Assembly: GCA_016845585.1 (NCBI GenBank) | Contig: JAERSO010000018.1 | Span: 33,172 to 97,171 of the forward strand | DNA: 64,000 bases | Direction: 5' to 3' | Source: Acidimicrobiaceae bacterium | GTDB lineage: Bacteria > Actinomycetota > Acidimicrobiia > Acidimicrobiales > Aldehydirespiratoraceae | Part shown: one piece after another, positions 41,861 through 51,486 of the stretch | Layout: each line of letters opens with the position of its first letter | Numbering within the stretch: the first letter of the stretch is position 1 | Program-made: the position numbers and the translations under genes | Notes under the pieces: model-generated | The model's database searches: none | Seen by the model: the letters and a program-made list of their open reading frames with translations, nothing else | Told to the model about the DNA's origin: nothing

Positions 41861-42813
41861 GAGACGGACTCGGTGGTGAAGGAGGCTTCGAGCGCGAAGT
41901 AGACGTCCTCCATCGATGCGCGCCGAGGGGTGGCTCCGAAGACGTCGACGTCGTGGGCGGTCAGCGTCCGCAGGACGTTCGCCATCGTCGCCCGATCACG
42001 TACGGCGACGGTGAGGCCGGTGGCGCGTGCGACAGTGTGCATCACGCCATCGAGAGCATCGACGAGCTGGATCACGGATGCGGTGGGTGGTTGACCGAGG
42101 TCGATGTCTGCGGGGATCCCATCCCAGAGCTGCGCGGCGAGCTCATCGGGCCGCCCGTTGGCGCGGAGTCGGCCGTGATCGAGCACCGCCATGCTGTCGG
42201 CGATTCGGCCCGCCTCACCGAGGAAGTGGGTCGCGAGGACGACCGTCTGGCCGTGTTCGCGAGCCAGCATCCCGATCAGATCAGTCACGTCGCGTGTTGC
42301 GCTGGGGTCGAGCCCCGACGTCGGCTCGTCGAGGAACAAGATGTCGGGATCGTGCAGCAGTGCCCGGGCGAGGGCGACGCGCTTGCGCTGGCCGGTCGAG
42401 AAACCGACAGTGCGCTGATCGGCGTGATCGTGCATCCCGAACCGATCCAGCTGCGCCTCGACGCGCTCGCGCGCCTCGGCACGGGTGAAGCCGCGCATTC
42501 GAGCGGTGTACTCGAGGTTCTCTCGTGCGGTGAGCCGGTCGTCGAGTCCGGCGTTCTCGGTGAGCACACCGGTGCGCCGGCGCACGGCGTCACCGTCGGT
42601 CGCCGGGTCGAGACCGAGGACGGACGCGCTGCCACTGTCAGGTGAGAGCACACCATTGAGAAGGCGGACGGTCGTGGTCTTCCCCGCGCCGTTCGGGCCG
42701 AGCAGGGCGAGCACCTCGCCTCGTCTGACCTCGAGATCGAGGCGGTCCAGGGCAACGCGCCCGTCGAACGACCGCGTGAGTGCGTTCGCGGTGATGACCG
42801 GCTCTGGCGTCAT
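41857..42813 (-). CDS. ABC transporter ATP-binding protein
   Basis: 318 residues from the ATG at 42813; the open frame extends to 43221 but only in antisense to the CAP gene. Walker A is GPNGAGKTTT, the signature FSTGQRKRVALA is a weak form of LSGGQ, and Walker B is ILFLDEPTSGLDP. A C-terminal extension typical of CcmA/NatA-like exporters follows. Works with the downstream ABC-2 permease. Confidence 0.88.
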   Translation of the reverse strand: MTPEPVITANALTRSFDGRVALDRLDLEVRRGEVLALLGPNGAGKTTTVRLLNGVLSPDSGSASVLGLDPATDGDAVRRRTGVLTENAGLDDRLTARENLEYTARMRGFTRAEARERVEAQLDRFGMHDHADQRTVGFSTGQRKRVALARALLHDPDILFLDEPTSGLDPSATRDVTDLIGMLAREHGQTVVLATHFLGEAGRIADSMAVLDHGRLRANGRPDELAAQLWDGIPADIDLGQPPTASVIQLVDALDGVMHTVARATGLTVAVRDRATMANVLRTLTAHDVDVFGATPRRASMEDVYFALEASFTTESVS

Positions 42814-42818
42814 CGGGT

Positions 42819-43523
42819 TCAGGTGCCGACGAGTTCGACCATCTCGACCAGGGTGACGACGCGTGCCGCGTCGATGGCCGGTGGTGCGAGTGGTGGCACG
42901 GTGGTGCTCGGGGGTGTGGTCGGCGGCGCTGGGGGGCTGGTCCCGGCGGTCGTCGTCGGTGGGGGACTGGTCGTCACCACCGGCGGAGCCGTGGTCGCGG
43001 TCGGCGGCGGTGCCGTCGTGGTCGTCGTGGCGGTCTCGCCGGGAACCTGCAGGAAGCGGTGAGTGGTGTAGAGGGCGGTGTCGCGCCACACGACGCCGAC
43101 GCCGATCTGGGTGAAGGCCGGATCGACGATGTTGGCGTAGTGCCCGGGGCTGGCGACGAAGGCGTCGACGAGTACCTGCACGTTGGCGCCCACGCCGACG
43201 TTCTCGCCGATCCTCGACCACGCGCCGCTGTAGCCGGCGCTGATCGGGTCGGCATGGAAGATCTCGCCCGCGTCGGCCATCACCTGGGCATGGCCACGGG
43301 ACAGATTGGCGAGGTGGGAATTCACCGTCAACGCAGGTAGCCCGGCGTTGGCTCGCACCTGGTTCAGCGCGGCGACGAATGCGGCTTCGTCAGAGCCGCT
43401 GGCTGACGCGTCCTCGGTGCCTCCGGCGGTGAGGGTGGCCACGAGGGCGAGCAGCACTGCACAGACGGCCCCGAAACGGACCGAAAGTCGTTGCTGTAAG
43501 GAGGAATCCACCGCGCGCTGCAT
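42819..43523 (-). CDS. Secreted CAP-domain (SCP/PR-1-like) protein
   Basis: 234 residues. N-terminal signal peptide with hydrophobic core at about 17-34. CAP domain (residues 47-165) shows AALNQVRANAGLP, RGHAQVMADAG and GENVGVG. C-terminal 60 residues are Thr/Pro/Ala-rich, like a cell-wall-spanning or glycosylated tail, and end with a short hydrophobic stretch. Bacterial CAP proteins are often secreted with unclear activity. Five bases before the ABC ATPase gene. Confidence 0.85.
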   Translation of the reverse strand: MQRAVDSSLQQRLSVRFGAVCAVLLALVATLTAGGTEDASASGSDEAAFVAALNQVRANAGLPALTVNSHLANLSRGHAQVMADAGEIFHADPISAGYSGAWSRIGENVGVGANVQVLVDAFVASPGHYANIVDPAFTQIGVGVVWRDTALYTTHRFLQVPGETATTTTTAPPPTATTAPPVVTTSPPPTTTAGTSPPAPPTTPPSTTVPPLAPPAIDAARVVTLVEMVELVGT

Positions 43524-43645
43524 CTCGGTGTTCCCGTCGGCTCGTGTGGGCCTGGTCTTGAGGGCGATGGTGTGATCCGCCGCAGTAGTTGCTGACGACC
43601 AAGCCGTGCCAGAATCGTCGGGTTGTCCACGCCCAAGGGAAGCCC

Positions 43646-45145
43646 GTGAATCTCGCCAGCCTCATCGACGATCATCCAGCCGATCGCACCGCGATCGTCG
43701 CCGGTGGTGATCGCATCTCCTATGGGCGTCTTCGCGAGGAGGTCGCGAAGACCCGCGGCGTGCTCGCTTCGCTCGGGCTGCAGCCCGGCGATCGCGTCGC
43801 GATCCTCTGCGGCACGAATTTCCGGTTCGTGCGCGCGTGGTTCGGCATCCTCGGTGCCGGCATGGTGGCCGTGCCCCTGAACCCCCAGAGTCCGGCTCGG
43901 GAGGTCGAGCGGGAGTTCGCCCAGGCGGACGTGCGCGCCGTGATCGCCGGACCCGCCGGTGTCTCCGTGCTCCGGGACCTCGACCGTTCACAGACGCCAG
44001 CGCTCGAACATGTCCTCGTCCCCGCCGGCGTCGAAGTCGATGGCTCGGTCGATCTCGACACGCTTCGCGAGGACGTCACCTCCGTCGATCCGGTCGGGCG
44101 GGACGACGAGGATCTCGCCGCACTTCTCTTCACCAGCGGCACGGCCGGCGACCCGAAGGCCGCGATGCTCACGCACGGGAACCTCGCGTCGAACCTTCGC
44201 CAGGTCCAGTCGACGGGAGGTCGGGTGGCTCGGCCCGACGATGTCTGCCTCTGCGTGGTGCCGCTGTTTCACGTGCTCGGACTGAACTCGATCCTCAACC
44301 TCACCTTGTGGAGTGGCGCCACGTTGGTGCTCGTCGAGCGCTTCGACCCGGTGTCGATGTTCGAGACCGTGGCCGAGGAACGGGTCAGTGTGTTGGTGGG
44401 TCCGCCGACGATGTGGGCGGCGATGAGTCAGGTCGATCTGCTCCCCGACGATGCTCTGTCGACTGTTCGCCTCGCGGTGTCCGGTGCGGCGACGCTGCCC
44501 GACCGTGTCGTCGAGGACGTCATGGGCCGCTTCGGGGTGCGCATCTTCGAGGGATACGGCCTCACCGAGGCCTCGCCGAGCGTCACCGTCTCCACCGAGG
44601 ACGAGACTCCGGTCGGCAGCATCGGGCGTCCGCTTCCCGGGGTCGAGGTTCGTGTGGTCGACACCGACGGGGACGACGTCTACATCGGCGATGCCGGCGA
44701 GATCCTCGTGCGCGGGCCCAACGTCTTCCTCGGCTACCTCAATGACGACCAGGCCACGCTCCGCGCGCTCGATGGTGAGGGTTGGCTCCACACCGGGGAT
44801 GTCGCGGTGGTCGATGACGACGGGTACCTCTACATCGTGGACCGGGTGAAGGACCTCATCATCGTGTCCGGGTTCAACGTGTATCCCGCCGAGGTCGAGC
44901 GGGTGCTCAACGCGCACCCGGCGGTTGCCGAATCCGGCGTGATCGGCGTGGCGCACCCCCACAGCGGTGAGGCCGTGAAGGCGTTCGTGGTCGCCGAGAG
45001 CGGGCGAGTCGTCGAGGAGGACGATCTCATCGAGTGGTGCGCCACCGAGCTCGCCCGCTACAAATGCCCGACCAAGATCGACGTGGTGGACGAGATCCCC
45101 CGTGGTCTCGGCGGCAAGATCGTGCGTCGCGAGCTCGGCGCCTGA
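43646..45145 (+). CDS. AMP-forming acyl-CoA synthetase, second of two
   Basis: 499 residues from the GTG at 43646, with AAGGGA upstream; the frame can run back to 43589 without a ribosome site. ALLFTSGTAGDPK is the phosphate loop, FEGYGLTEASP is the adenylate motif, and a lysine near LGGKIVRREL is the catalytic one. Activates a long- or medium-chain fatty or aromatic acid. Not part of the first catabolic operon. It ends 4 bp before the glycosidase-like gene. Confidence 0.9.
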   Translation: MNLASLIDDHPADRTAIVAGGDRISYGRLREEVAKTRGVLASLGLQPGDRVAILCGTNFRFVRAWFGILGAGMVAVPLNPQSPAREVEREFAQADVRAVIAGPAGVSVLRDLDRSQTPALEHVLVPAGVEVDGSVDLDTLREDVTSVDPVGRDDEDLAALLFTSGTAGDPKAAMLTHGNLASNLRQVQSTGGRVARPDDVCLCVVPLFHVLGLNSILNLTLWSGATLVLVERFDPVSMFETVAEERVSVLVGPPTMWAAMSQVDLLPDDALSTVRLAVSGAATLPDRVVEDVMGRFGVRIFEGYGLTEASPSVTVSTEDETPVGSIGRPLPGVEVRVVDTDGDDVYIGDAGEILVRGPNVFLGYLNDDQATLRALDGEGWLHTGDVAVVDDDGYLYIVDRVKDLIIVSGFNVYPAEVERVLNAHPAVAESGVIGVAHPHSGEAVKAFVVAESGRVVEEDDLIEWCATELARYKCPTKIDVVDEIPRGLGGKIVRRELGA

Positions 45146-45148
45146 ACG

Positions 45149-46111
45149 ATGGTGGTGGAGCGGCTGGTCGGTGGGCCGGTCATCTCGGCCGAATCGCATC
45201 CGAGCATCGGCCACAACATCCAGGGTCCGTCGGTCATCCGCGTGCCGGATTGGGTCACGGAGCCACTCGGCCGCTTCTACCTCTACTTCGCCGATCACAA
45301 AGGCGCGCACATCCGGCTCGCCTACGCGGATGCGATCGAGGGTCCGTGGACGGTGCACGCGCCAGGTGCGTTGCAGCTCACGGAGTCGCACTTCCCGACC
45401 GAGGAGCTCGAGCTCGATGACGAGACGTTCGAGCGAATCCGCGATAGGTGGGTGGCCGTGCTCGGCAATGCGGCACCGGCCGATCTGCGCTCGGATCTCG
45501 TCGAACCTCACGTGGCCTCGCCGGACGTGCACGTCGATGACGGTCGGCGCGAGATCGTCATGTACTTCCACGGGCTCGTCTCGTTGGGCAACCAATGCAC
45601 GCGTCGGGCGGTGTCGCACGACGGCCTTGCGTTCGTCGCCGCTGAGCCACTGCTCGGGCCGTCGTACTTCCGGGTCTTCGAGTACGGCGGCTGGCACTAC
45701 GCGTTGGTGATGCCGGGTTCCATCCGCCGTTCGGCCACCGGGGTCGACGACTTCGAGGAGGGTCCGACCCTGTTCGAACCCACAATGCGCCACTCGGCGG
45801 TCCGTGTGGTCGGCGACACGCTCGAGGTCTACTGGTCACGGGCCGGCGACAGCCCTGAGCGGATCTACCTCAGCACGATCGACCTTCGCGGAGACTGGAT
45901 GGACTGGGCCGAGAGCGAGGCCGTCGAGATCCTGCGACCGGAGCTGTCGTGGGAGGGTGCCGATGAGCCGGCGGAACCCTCGTTGCGCGGTGCGGTGAAC
46001 ACGATCGTGAACCAACTTCGTGACCCGTGCATCTTCGAGGCCGACGGGCGTACATTCCTCTTCTATGCCGGTGGAGGCGAGTCAGCGATCGGTGTGGCCG
46101 AGATCCACTAG
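45149..46111 (+). CDS. Glycosyl-hydrolase-like five-bladed propeller protein
   Basis: 320 residues. Repeated Trp/Tyr-rich strands (FYLYFADHKGAHIRLAYAD, VMYFHGLV, LEVYWSRAG, TFLFYAGGGES) resemble the propeller of GH43/GH32-type enzymes. The family's catalytic acids are not confidently placed. No signal peptide. Its stop overlaps that of the convergent MFS gene by 4 bp. Confidence 0.65.
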   Translation: MVVERLVGGPVISAESHPSIGHNIQGPSVIRVPDWVTEPLGRFYLYFADHKGAHIRLAYADAIEGPWTVHAPGALQLTESHFPTEELELDDETFERIRDRWVAVLGNAAPADLRSDLVEPHVASPDVHVDDGRREIVMYFHGLVSLGNQCTRRAVSHDGLAFVAAEPLLGPSYFRVFEYGGWHYALVMPGSIRRSATGVDDFEEGPTLFEPTMRHSAVRVVGDTLEVYWSRAGDSPERIYLSTIDLRGDWMDWAESEAVEILRPELSWEGADEPAEPSLRGAVNTIVNQLRDPCIFEADGRTFLFYAGGGESAIGVAEIH

Positions 46112-47322
46112 GTGAGGGTGCGAATCGATCGTCGCCAGAGCAGCGAGATGGTGATCATCATCGTGCAGAGGCCGACGACCCGCATGGTGTGAACCGGTTC
46201 GAAGAAGTGGGACAGTCCACTGGCCACGGCGGCGCCGATCGGCAGACCTCCCATGAACCCCGTCATCATCAAGCCCATGACACGCCCCATCTTGTCGGGG
46301 GCGGTCTGATGTTGGAGCAGTGTGCGGTGGCTGGCGATGGCGATGCCGGCATTGAGTCCCCAGCCGGCCATGATGGCGACCGCGATCCACAGGTTGGGAG
46401 CGAAGCTCAACAGGAACTGGCCCAGGCCGAGCCCGACCCCGATGAAGATGGCGATGTTGCGGCCATGGTTGGCCTGGCTCCGGTTGGCGATCACCGCGGA
46501 GCTCACGAGCATCCCGAGTCCGAAGACACCGAGCACGAGGCCGGCGCTCGCCGCATCGCGCTCATAGACGTCCTCCACCACGCGCGGCATCGTGATCTGC
46601 ATGACCGAGAAGGAGCTGCCGAGGACGAGTGCGGTCAGCAGCAGGGTGCGAACGGGCTCGGTGGTGGCGGCATACCGGAGGCCGTCCTTCATGGAGCGCC
46701 ACAGGCCCTCGTCCGCGGCGGGGCCCGGATTGAGGTCGGCCGGGATGGTGACGGTCCGCATCAGGTTGAGCGACAAGATGGCAAAGACCGAGAGCAGGGC
46801 GAAGCCGCCGGCATCACCCAACACCTCGATCGCCACGCCGGCCACCACGACCGCCAGGAAGTTCGTGGCCTGCCCTGCTCCGTTCTGCAAGGCGACGGCG
46901 TTCATCAGGCGCTCGCCCGGCACGAGCACCGGCACCATCGCCTGCACGTTGGGCGGGTTCATGGTGACGCACGTGCCGATGACCACCGCGGCGACGCCGG
47001 TCCAGAACGGCGTCGCCCATCCGACTGCGATGACTGCGGTGAAGGCGATCAGCGACGCGATCATGAGTGTCGTCCAGAACATGTAGAGCCGCTTGCGATC
47101 AGTGCGGTCAGACCACGCGCCGGCCGCCAGCGAGAGGAGCATGGCGGGGAGGCCGAGCGCCGCGGCGACGATGCCTTCGGCCGCGGTCCAGTCGGTGAGG
47201 GTGACCACGAGCCACACGAAGGTGAAACGGAGCGGACCCGTGACGCCGGCCTGCAAGGTCTGCGACAACCAGAACCGGCGGTAGTTGCGATCGGCGAGGA
47301 GTTCGCGGGCGGGGCTGGCCAT
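46108..47322 (-). CDS. MFS transporter
   Basis: 404 residues and about 12 membrane segments. The loop WSDRTDRKRLY between segments 2 and 3 fits the MFS motif GxLaDrxGrkxxl. Resembles DHA3-type drug/solute exporters. Divergent from rex with an 85-95 bp gap containing the Rex operator, so Rex might influence it too. Confidence 0.87.
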   Translation of the reverse strand: MASPARELLADRNYRRFWLSQTLQAGVTGPLRFTFVWLVVTLTDWTAAEGIVAAALGLPAMLLSLAAGAWSDRTDRKRLYMFWTTLMIASLIAFTAVIAVGWATPFWTGVAAVVIGTCVTMNPPNVQAMVPVLVPGERLMNAVALQNGAGQATNFLAVVVAGVAIEVLGDAGGFALLSVFAILSLNLMRTVTIPADLNPGPAADEGLWRSMKDGLRYAATTEPVRTLLLTALVLGSSFSVMQITMPRVVEDVYERDAASAGLVLGVFGLGMLVSSAVIANRSQANHGRNIAIFIGVGLGLGQFLLSFAPNLWIAVAIMAGWGLNAGIAIASHRTLLQHQTAPDKMGRVMGLMMTGFMGGLPIGAAVASGLSHFFEPVHTMRVVGLCTMMITISLLWRRSIRTLT

Positions 47323-47380
47323 ATCGGGCCGAACCTAGTGAGCGGGGGCCGACGACAGGTAGTCGCTTGTGCGATTGTGA

Positions 47381-47398
47381 TTGTGAACTCATGCACAA
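47381..47398. promoter_or_regulatory. Rex operator (TTGTGAACTCATGCACAA)
   Basis: 18-bp dyad differing from the Rex consensus TTGTGAANNNNTTCACAA at one base. It lies 19 bp upstream of the rex ATG at 47417, so Rex likely represses its own operon when NADH/NAD is low and lets it be expressed when NADH is high. It also sits in front of the divergent MFS gene. Confidence 0.8.
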
Positions 47399-47416
47399 AG
47401 TCGTACCGTGGGAGGC

Positions 47417-48064
47417 ATGGCCGGACCTGGTCACATCCCGGAGGCAACAGTCGCGCGGCTCCCGCTCTACCTGCGGGCGCTCGATGAGGTCGCGCCGAGC
47501 GGGCAGGCCACGGTTTCGTCGGAGGAACTCGCTGATCTGTCGGGGGTGAATGCCGCCAAGGTCCGCAAGGATCTCTCGTATCTGGGCACCTACGGCACCC
47601 GTGGTGTGGGCTACGAACTCGACTACCTCACGTTCGAGATCAGTCGCGCACTCGGTCTCGCCAACACGTGGCCTGTGGTGGTCTGCGGTCTCGGCAATCT
47701 CGGTCGAGCGCTGGCCAACCACACCGGGTTCACCGAGGCCGGCTTCCCGGTTGCCGCCGCGGTCGACACCGACCCCGACAAGATCGGCACGACCATCGAC
47801 GGCGTGCCGGTGTTCGCTCCCGCCGAGCTCGGTTCGGTCGTCGACGAATTCGCGATCGCCATCGGCGTGATTGCCGCGCCGGCGACCGCAGCGCAAGGGG
47901 TGGCCGACGCGCTGGTCAGCGCCGGGGTGAAGTCGATCATGAGCTTCGCACCGACGGTGCTCGTGGTGCCCGATGACGTCGAGCTGCGTGCAGTCGATCT
48001 CGCGACCGAGCTGCAGATTCTCGGATTCCATCTCCATCGTTCGAATGAGAACACCGGGACGTGA
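47417..48064 (+). CDS. rex: Redox-sensing transcriptional repressor Rex
   Basis: 215 residues from the ATG at 47417 (GTG at 47408 adds three). The winged helix includes SGVNAAKVRKDLSYLG (DNA recognition) and the Rossmann domain VCGLGNLGRAL binds NADH/NAD. C-terminal helix swaps between subunits. Heads the haem operon as in Streptomyces, linking haem synthesis and respiration to redox state. Confidence 0.94.
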   Translation: MAGPGHIPEATVARLPLYLRALDEVAPSGQATVSSEELADLSGVNAAKVRKDLSYLGTYGTRGVGYELDYLTFEISRALGLANTWPVVVCGLGNLGRALANHTGFTEAGFPVAAAVDTDPDKIGTTIDGVPVFAPAELGSVVDEFAIAIGVIAAPATAAQGVADALVSAGVKSIMSFAPTVLVVPDDVELRAVDLATELQILGFHLHRSNENTGT

Positions 48065-48117
48065 CGATGGTCCCCCAACAGGCGCCCGGGCCCACGCGGC
48101 GGGTACGGTAGACGCCG

Positions 48118-49377
48118 ATGTCTCTGGTCGCCATCGGTTGCAATCACCGCTCGACTCCGCTCGATTCGCTCGAGCGGATGACGGTCGCGCCGGATCAGCT
48201 GCCGAAGGCGCTTGCCGATCTCGGTACTGCCGAGAATCTCTCCGAGGTCGTGGTGCTCAGCACGTGCAACCGTGTCGAGATCTACGCCCAGGCGGAGCGG
48301 TTCCACGGCGGCTACCACGATGTCCGTGAGTTCCTCTGCCGTCACGCCGCGCTCGCCCCGGAGAATGTGGCCGATCACCTCTACGCCCTGCACGACATCG
48401 AGGCTGTTCGACACCTCTTCTCTGTCGTGTCCGGTCTCGATTCCGCGGTGGTCGGCGAGCACGAGATACTCGGCCAGGTTCGCACGGCCTGGGAGACAGC
48501 CCGCGAAGAGGGCACGCTCGGTTCGTCACTCGAGCCACTGTTCCGCCAAGCCGTTGAGTGCGGCAAGAAGGTACGCACCGAGACCGCGATCGGTCGCGGC
48601 ATCGCCTCGGTCAGCCAGGCGGCCGTCGCCATGGCCCAGGATCGGCTCGACGGTCTGAGCGATCGCAAGGTCCTCGTCCTGGGCGCCGGCGAGATGGCGG
48701 AAGGCACCGTCAAGACGCTTGCGGCGGCGGGCACCCAGGAGATCCTCATCGCCAACCGCACGTGGGAACGGGCGCAGCGGCTCGCCGGAGTCTGTGGTGG
48801 TCGCGCGGTGGTGCTCGACGACCTGACCGAGGCGTTGGCCCACGTCGACGTGCTGGTCACCACCACCGGCGCCACCGACCTCATTCTCGAACAGACCGCG
48901 GTCGCCGATCTGATCGATTCCCGCCAGGGCCGCGAACTCCTGATCGTCGATGTCGCCGTCCCCCGCGACGTCGACCCCGAGGCCGCCGATCTGCCGGGCG
49001 TCACCCTCCTCGACATGGAGGCCATCGGCGAATTCATCGAACACCAGATGGAAGGCCGAATCTCGGTCGTTGTCGACGTCGAACACATCGTCACCACCGA
49101 GGTCGATCGCTTCCACGCCATCAGCTCCGCCCGAGAGGTCGCCCCCCTCATCGGGCAATTGCGCGGCCAGGCCAACACGATCGTCGACAGCGAGCTCCAG
49201 CGCTACAGCACGAAGCTCGCCGACCTCGAGCCCGCCGAACGCGAAGCGGTCGAAGCGCTCGCCCGTGGCGTCGTCAACAAGCTGCTCCACGAGCCGACCG
49301 TTCGGTTGAAGGATGCGGCGGGCAGGGCCCGCGGCGAGCGCCTCGCCGAGTCGATGCGCGATCTGTTCGATCTGTAG
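48118..49377 (+). CDS. hemA: Glutamyl-tRNA reductase
   Basis: 419 residues. The catalytic cysteine is C50 in LSTCNRVEIYA, the NADPH-binding part has LGAGEMAEGT, and the helical dimerisation part is at the C-terminus. Reduces glutamyl-tRNA to glutamate-1-semialdehyde, first committed step of the C5 haem route. It follows rex by 53 bp and precedes hemC by 7 bp. Confidence 0.95.
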   Translation: MSLVAIGCNHRSTPLDSLERMTVAPDQLPKALADLGTAENLSEVVVLSTCNRVEIYAQAERFHGGYHDVREFLCRHAALAPENVADHLYALHDIEAVRHLFSVVSGLDSAVVGEHEILGQVRTAWETAREEGTLGSSLEPLFRQAVECGKKVRTETAIGRGIASVSQAAVAMAQDRLDGLSDRKVLVLGAGEMAEGTVKTLAAAGTQEILIANRTWERAQRLAGVCGGRAVVLDDLTEALAHVDVLVTTTGATDLILEQTAVADLIDSRQGRELLIVDVAVPRDVDPEAADLPGVTLLDMEAIGEFIEHQMEGRISVVVDVEHIVTTEVDRFHAISSAREVAPLIGQLRGQANTIVDSELQRYSTKLADLEPAEREAVEALARGVVNKLLHEPTVRLKDAAGRARGERLAESMRDLFDL

Positions 49378-49384
49378 CTCGGCC

Positions 49385-50278
49385 GTGTCTGAATCTCGGC
49401 CGTTGCGTGCGGCCACCCGCGGAAGTGCCCTGGCCCTGTGGCAGACGCGCCATGTCGCCGACCTGCTCGGCATCGCGATCGAGGAAGTCATCGTGTCGAC
49501 GGTGGGAGACCGACGTACCGATGTGCCGATCCACTCGATGGGCGGCAAGGGCGTCTTCGTCAAGGAGGTGCAGGCCGCAGTGCTCGACGGCCGAGCCGAT
49601 TTCGCCGTCCACTCCGGCAAGGACCTGCCCGCGCTGACTCCCGATGAGTTGTACGTGGCGGCGATCCCCGAGCGCGCCGATGCGCGTGACGCGCTCGTGG
49701 GATCGACATGGGACTCGCTCGCGCCCGGCGCTCGGGTGGCCACCGGCTCGGTTCGGCGACGCGCCCAGATGGCGTGGCACCGACCCGATCTCAACTTCTC
49801 GGAGCTGCGCGGCAACATCCAGACCCGGCTCGAGAAGGCCGCCGGGTTCGATGCGATCGTCATGGCTGCCGCTGCACTCGAACGCATGGAGATCGACGCG
49901 GGGGTCGTCGACGTGCTCGACCCGTCGATCATGGTTCCGCAGGTGGCGCAGGGTGCGCTGATGCTCGAGTGCCGCGCCGACGATGATGCCGCGATCACCG
50001 CACTCTCCGCGATCGATCATGCACCGACCCGACGAGTGGTGGATGCCGAGCGAGCCTTCCTGTCCGAACTCGGCGGGGATTGTGATCTTCCCGCCGGCGC
50101 CCACGCGGTGTTGAACGGTGACGAGGTCGAGTTGGTGGGCATGTTGTCGTCGCTCGATGGCCGGGTGCTGATCCGCGAGCGGCGCGCCGGCGCCGAACCC
50201 GACGCACTCGGTCGAGCAGTGGCGCGGTTCCTGCTGGACGAGTGCGGAGGCACCGACCTCCTCGCCGACACTCGATGA
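49385..50278 (+). CDS. hemC: Hydroxymethylbilane synthase (porphobilinogen deaminase)
   Basis: 297 residues from the GTG at 49385 (upstream frame to 49313 overlaps hemA and is not supported). D80 in HSGKD is the catalytic acid, and C233 in LGGDCDLP carries the dipyrromethane cofactor. Joins four porphobilinogens into hydroxymethylbilane. Overlaps hemD by 4 bp. Confidence 0.95.
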   Translation: MSESRPLRAATRGSALALWQTRHVADLLGIAIEEVIVSTVGDRRTDVPIHSMGGKGVFVKEVQAAVLDGRADFAVHSGKDLPALTPDELYVAAIPERADARDALVGSTWDSLAPGARVATGSVRRRAQMAWHRPDLNFSELRGNIQTRLEKAAGFDAIVMAAAALERMEIDAGVVDVLDPSIMVPQVAQGALMLECRADDDAAITALSAIDHAPTRRVVDAERAFLSELGGDCDLPAGAHAVLNGDEVELVGMLSSLDGRVLIRERRAGAEPDALGRAVARFLLDECGGTDLLADTR

Positions 50279-51471
50279 CCTCCGGACCGCTGTCCGGAAT
50301 CCGGGTGGTGGTCACGCGGCCGCGTCGTCAGACTGCGCCGCTCGTCGACGCCCTCGAGGCTGTCGGCGCAACCGCGGTGGCGGTGCCGGTCATCGACATC
50401 GTCGATCCGGTCGACGGCGGCGTGGCTCTGGTCGCCGCGCTCGGATCGCTCGGGCCCGGTGACTGGCTCGTCCTGACCAGCCCGAACGGCGCGGCGCGAA
50501 TCGATTCCAGCCTCGTGACCGCTGGTGTACTCGTGGCATGCGTCGGGCCCGCGACGAAGGCGAGCGCGGAAGCGGCCGGCCTCTCGGTCGACCTGGTGCC
50601 CGCCCGTTCGATCGCCGAAGGTCTGATCGAGGTCTTCCCGGGAGTGCCCGCCAACGGTGGTCGGGTCGTGCTCGCCCGCGCCGAGACCGCTCGTTCCGTG
50701 CTGCCCGACGAGCTGCGCGCCGCAGGATGGACCGTCGAGGACGTGACGGCGTACCGAACGGTCGGTGTCGCTGTCGACGAGTCCGGTCGGGAGGTGTGCA
50801 GATCCGCGGACGCGGTCGCGTTCACGTCGGGCTCGACGGTCACGCATCTGGTGGACGAGGTCGGGGTTCTCGGGCTTCCGCCTGTGGCCGCCACCATCGG
50901 CCCAGCCACGTCTGAGGTCGCGCGTGAACTCGAGGTAGAGCTCGACGTCGAAGCCCAGGTGCACACGATCGCGGGCCTGGTCGCGGCGCTTGTCGACCAC
51001 TTCCGCGACCGGGTCGTGATCCACACCGAGGACGCGGCCTCCGCTGATGCTCAGTGGTGTCTCGAGCAGTACTTCGCCGACATCGAGGAGAGGTTCGAGA
51101 CAGGATTGGATCGCGGCGCGGTCCTGACGTCCGACCCCCATGAGGTGTCGCCGCCCAACGGACTGTTCCTCGTCGCCCGTCTCGATGGTCGACCGGTTGG
51201 TTGCGGATGTCTGAAGCTCGTGTCGCCCGAGGTCGCCGACATCAAGCGCATGTGGCTCGACCCTTCGGTGCGCGGCCGGGGACTCGGTCGGGGGCTGCTC
51301 GACCGGCTGGTCACAGAGAGCCGTCGGCTCGGCCTGCGTCGAGTGCAACTGGAGACGAACGAGGCGCTGACCGAGGCGATCGCGCTGTATCGCCGAGCCG
51401 GGTTCGTCGAGGTCGAGCCCTTCAATGATGAGCCACACGCGCACCATTGGTTCGCTCTCGATCTGTCATGA
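50275..51471 (+). CDS. hemD: Uroporphyrinogen-III synthase fused to a GNAT acetyltransferase
   Basis: 398 residues in one uninterrupted frame. Residues about 8-243 are HemD: VVVTRPRRQ, VLTSPNGA, VACVGPAT, FTSGSTVTH, ATIGPAT. Residues about 247-398 are a GNAT domain with the acetyl-CoA loop RGRGLGRGLL (333-342) and the end ALYRRAGFVEVEPF. HemD closes hydroxymethylbilane into uroporphyrinogen III. A HemD normally ends near 250-260, so the extra 150 residues form a true fusion unless the frame is a sequencing error. ATGA overlap with hemC. Confidence 0.92.
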   Translation: MTSGPLSGIRVVVTRPRRQTAPLVDALEAVGATAVAVPVIDIVDPVDGGVALVAALGSLGPGDWLVLTSPNGAARIDSSLVTAGVLVACVGPATKASAEAAGLSVDLVPARSIAEGLIEVFPGVPANGGRVVLARAETARSVLPDELRAAGWTVEDVTAYRTVGVAVDESGREVCRSADAVAFTSGSTVTHLVDEVGVLGLPPVAATIGPATSEVARELEVELDVEAQVHTIAGLVAALVDHFRDRVVIHTEDAASADAQWCLEQYFADIEERFETGLDRGAVLTSDPHEVSPPNGLFLVARLDGRPVGCGCLKLVSPEVADIKRMWLDPSVRGRGLGRGLLDRLVTESRRLGLRRVQLETNEALTEAIALYRRAGFVEVEPFNDEPHAHHWFALDLS

Positions 51472-51486
51472 GGCCATGATCAAGCG

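Noticed and set aside
43988..45793. Minus-strand open frame of about 601 codons
   Set aside because: Antisense to the acyl-CoA ligase and glycosidase-like genes; Arg/His-rich translation with no domain.
46027..47487. Plus-strand open frame of about 486 codons
   Set aside because: Antisense to the MFS carrier and crosses the Rex operator; composition is that of a shadow frame.
48526..49998. Minus-strand open frame of about 490 codons
   Set aside because: Antisense to hemA and hemC, which are certain.
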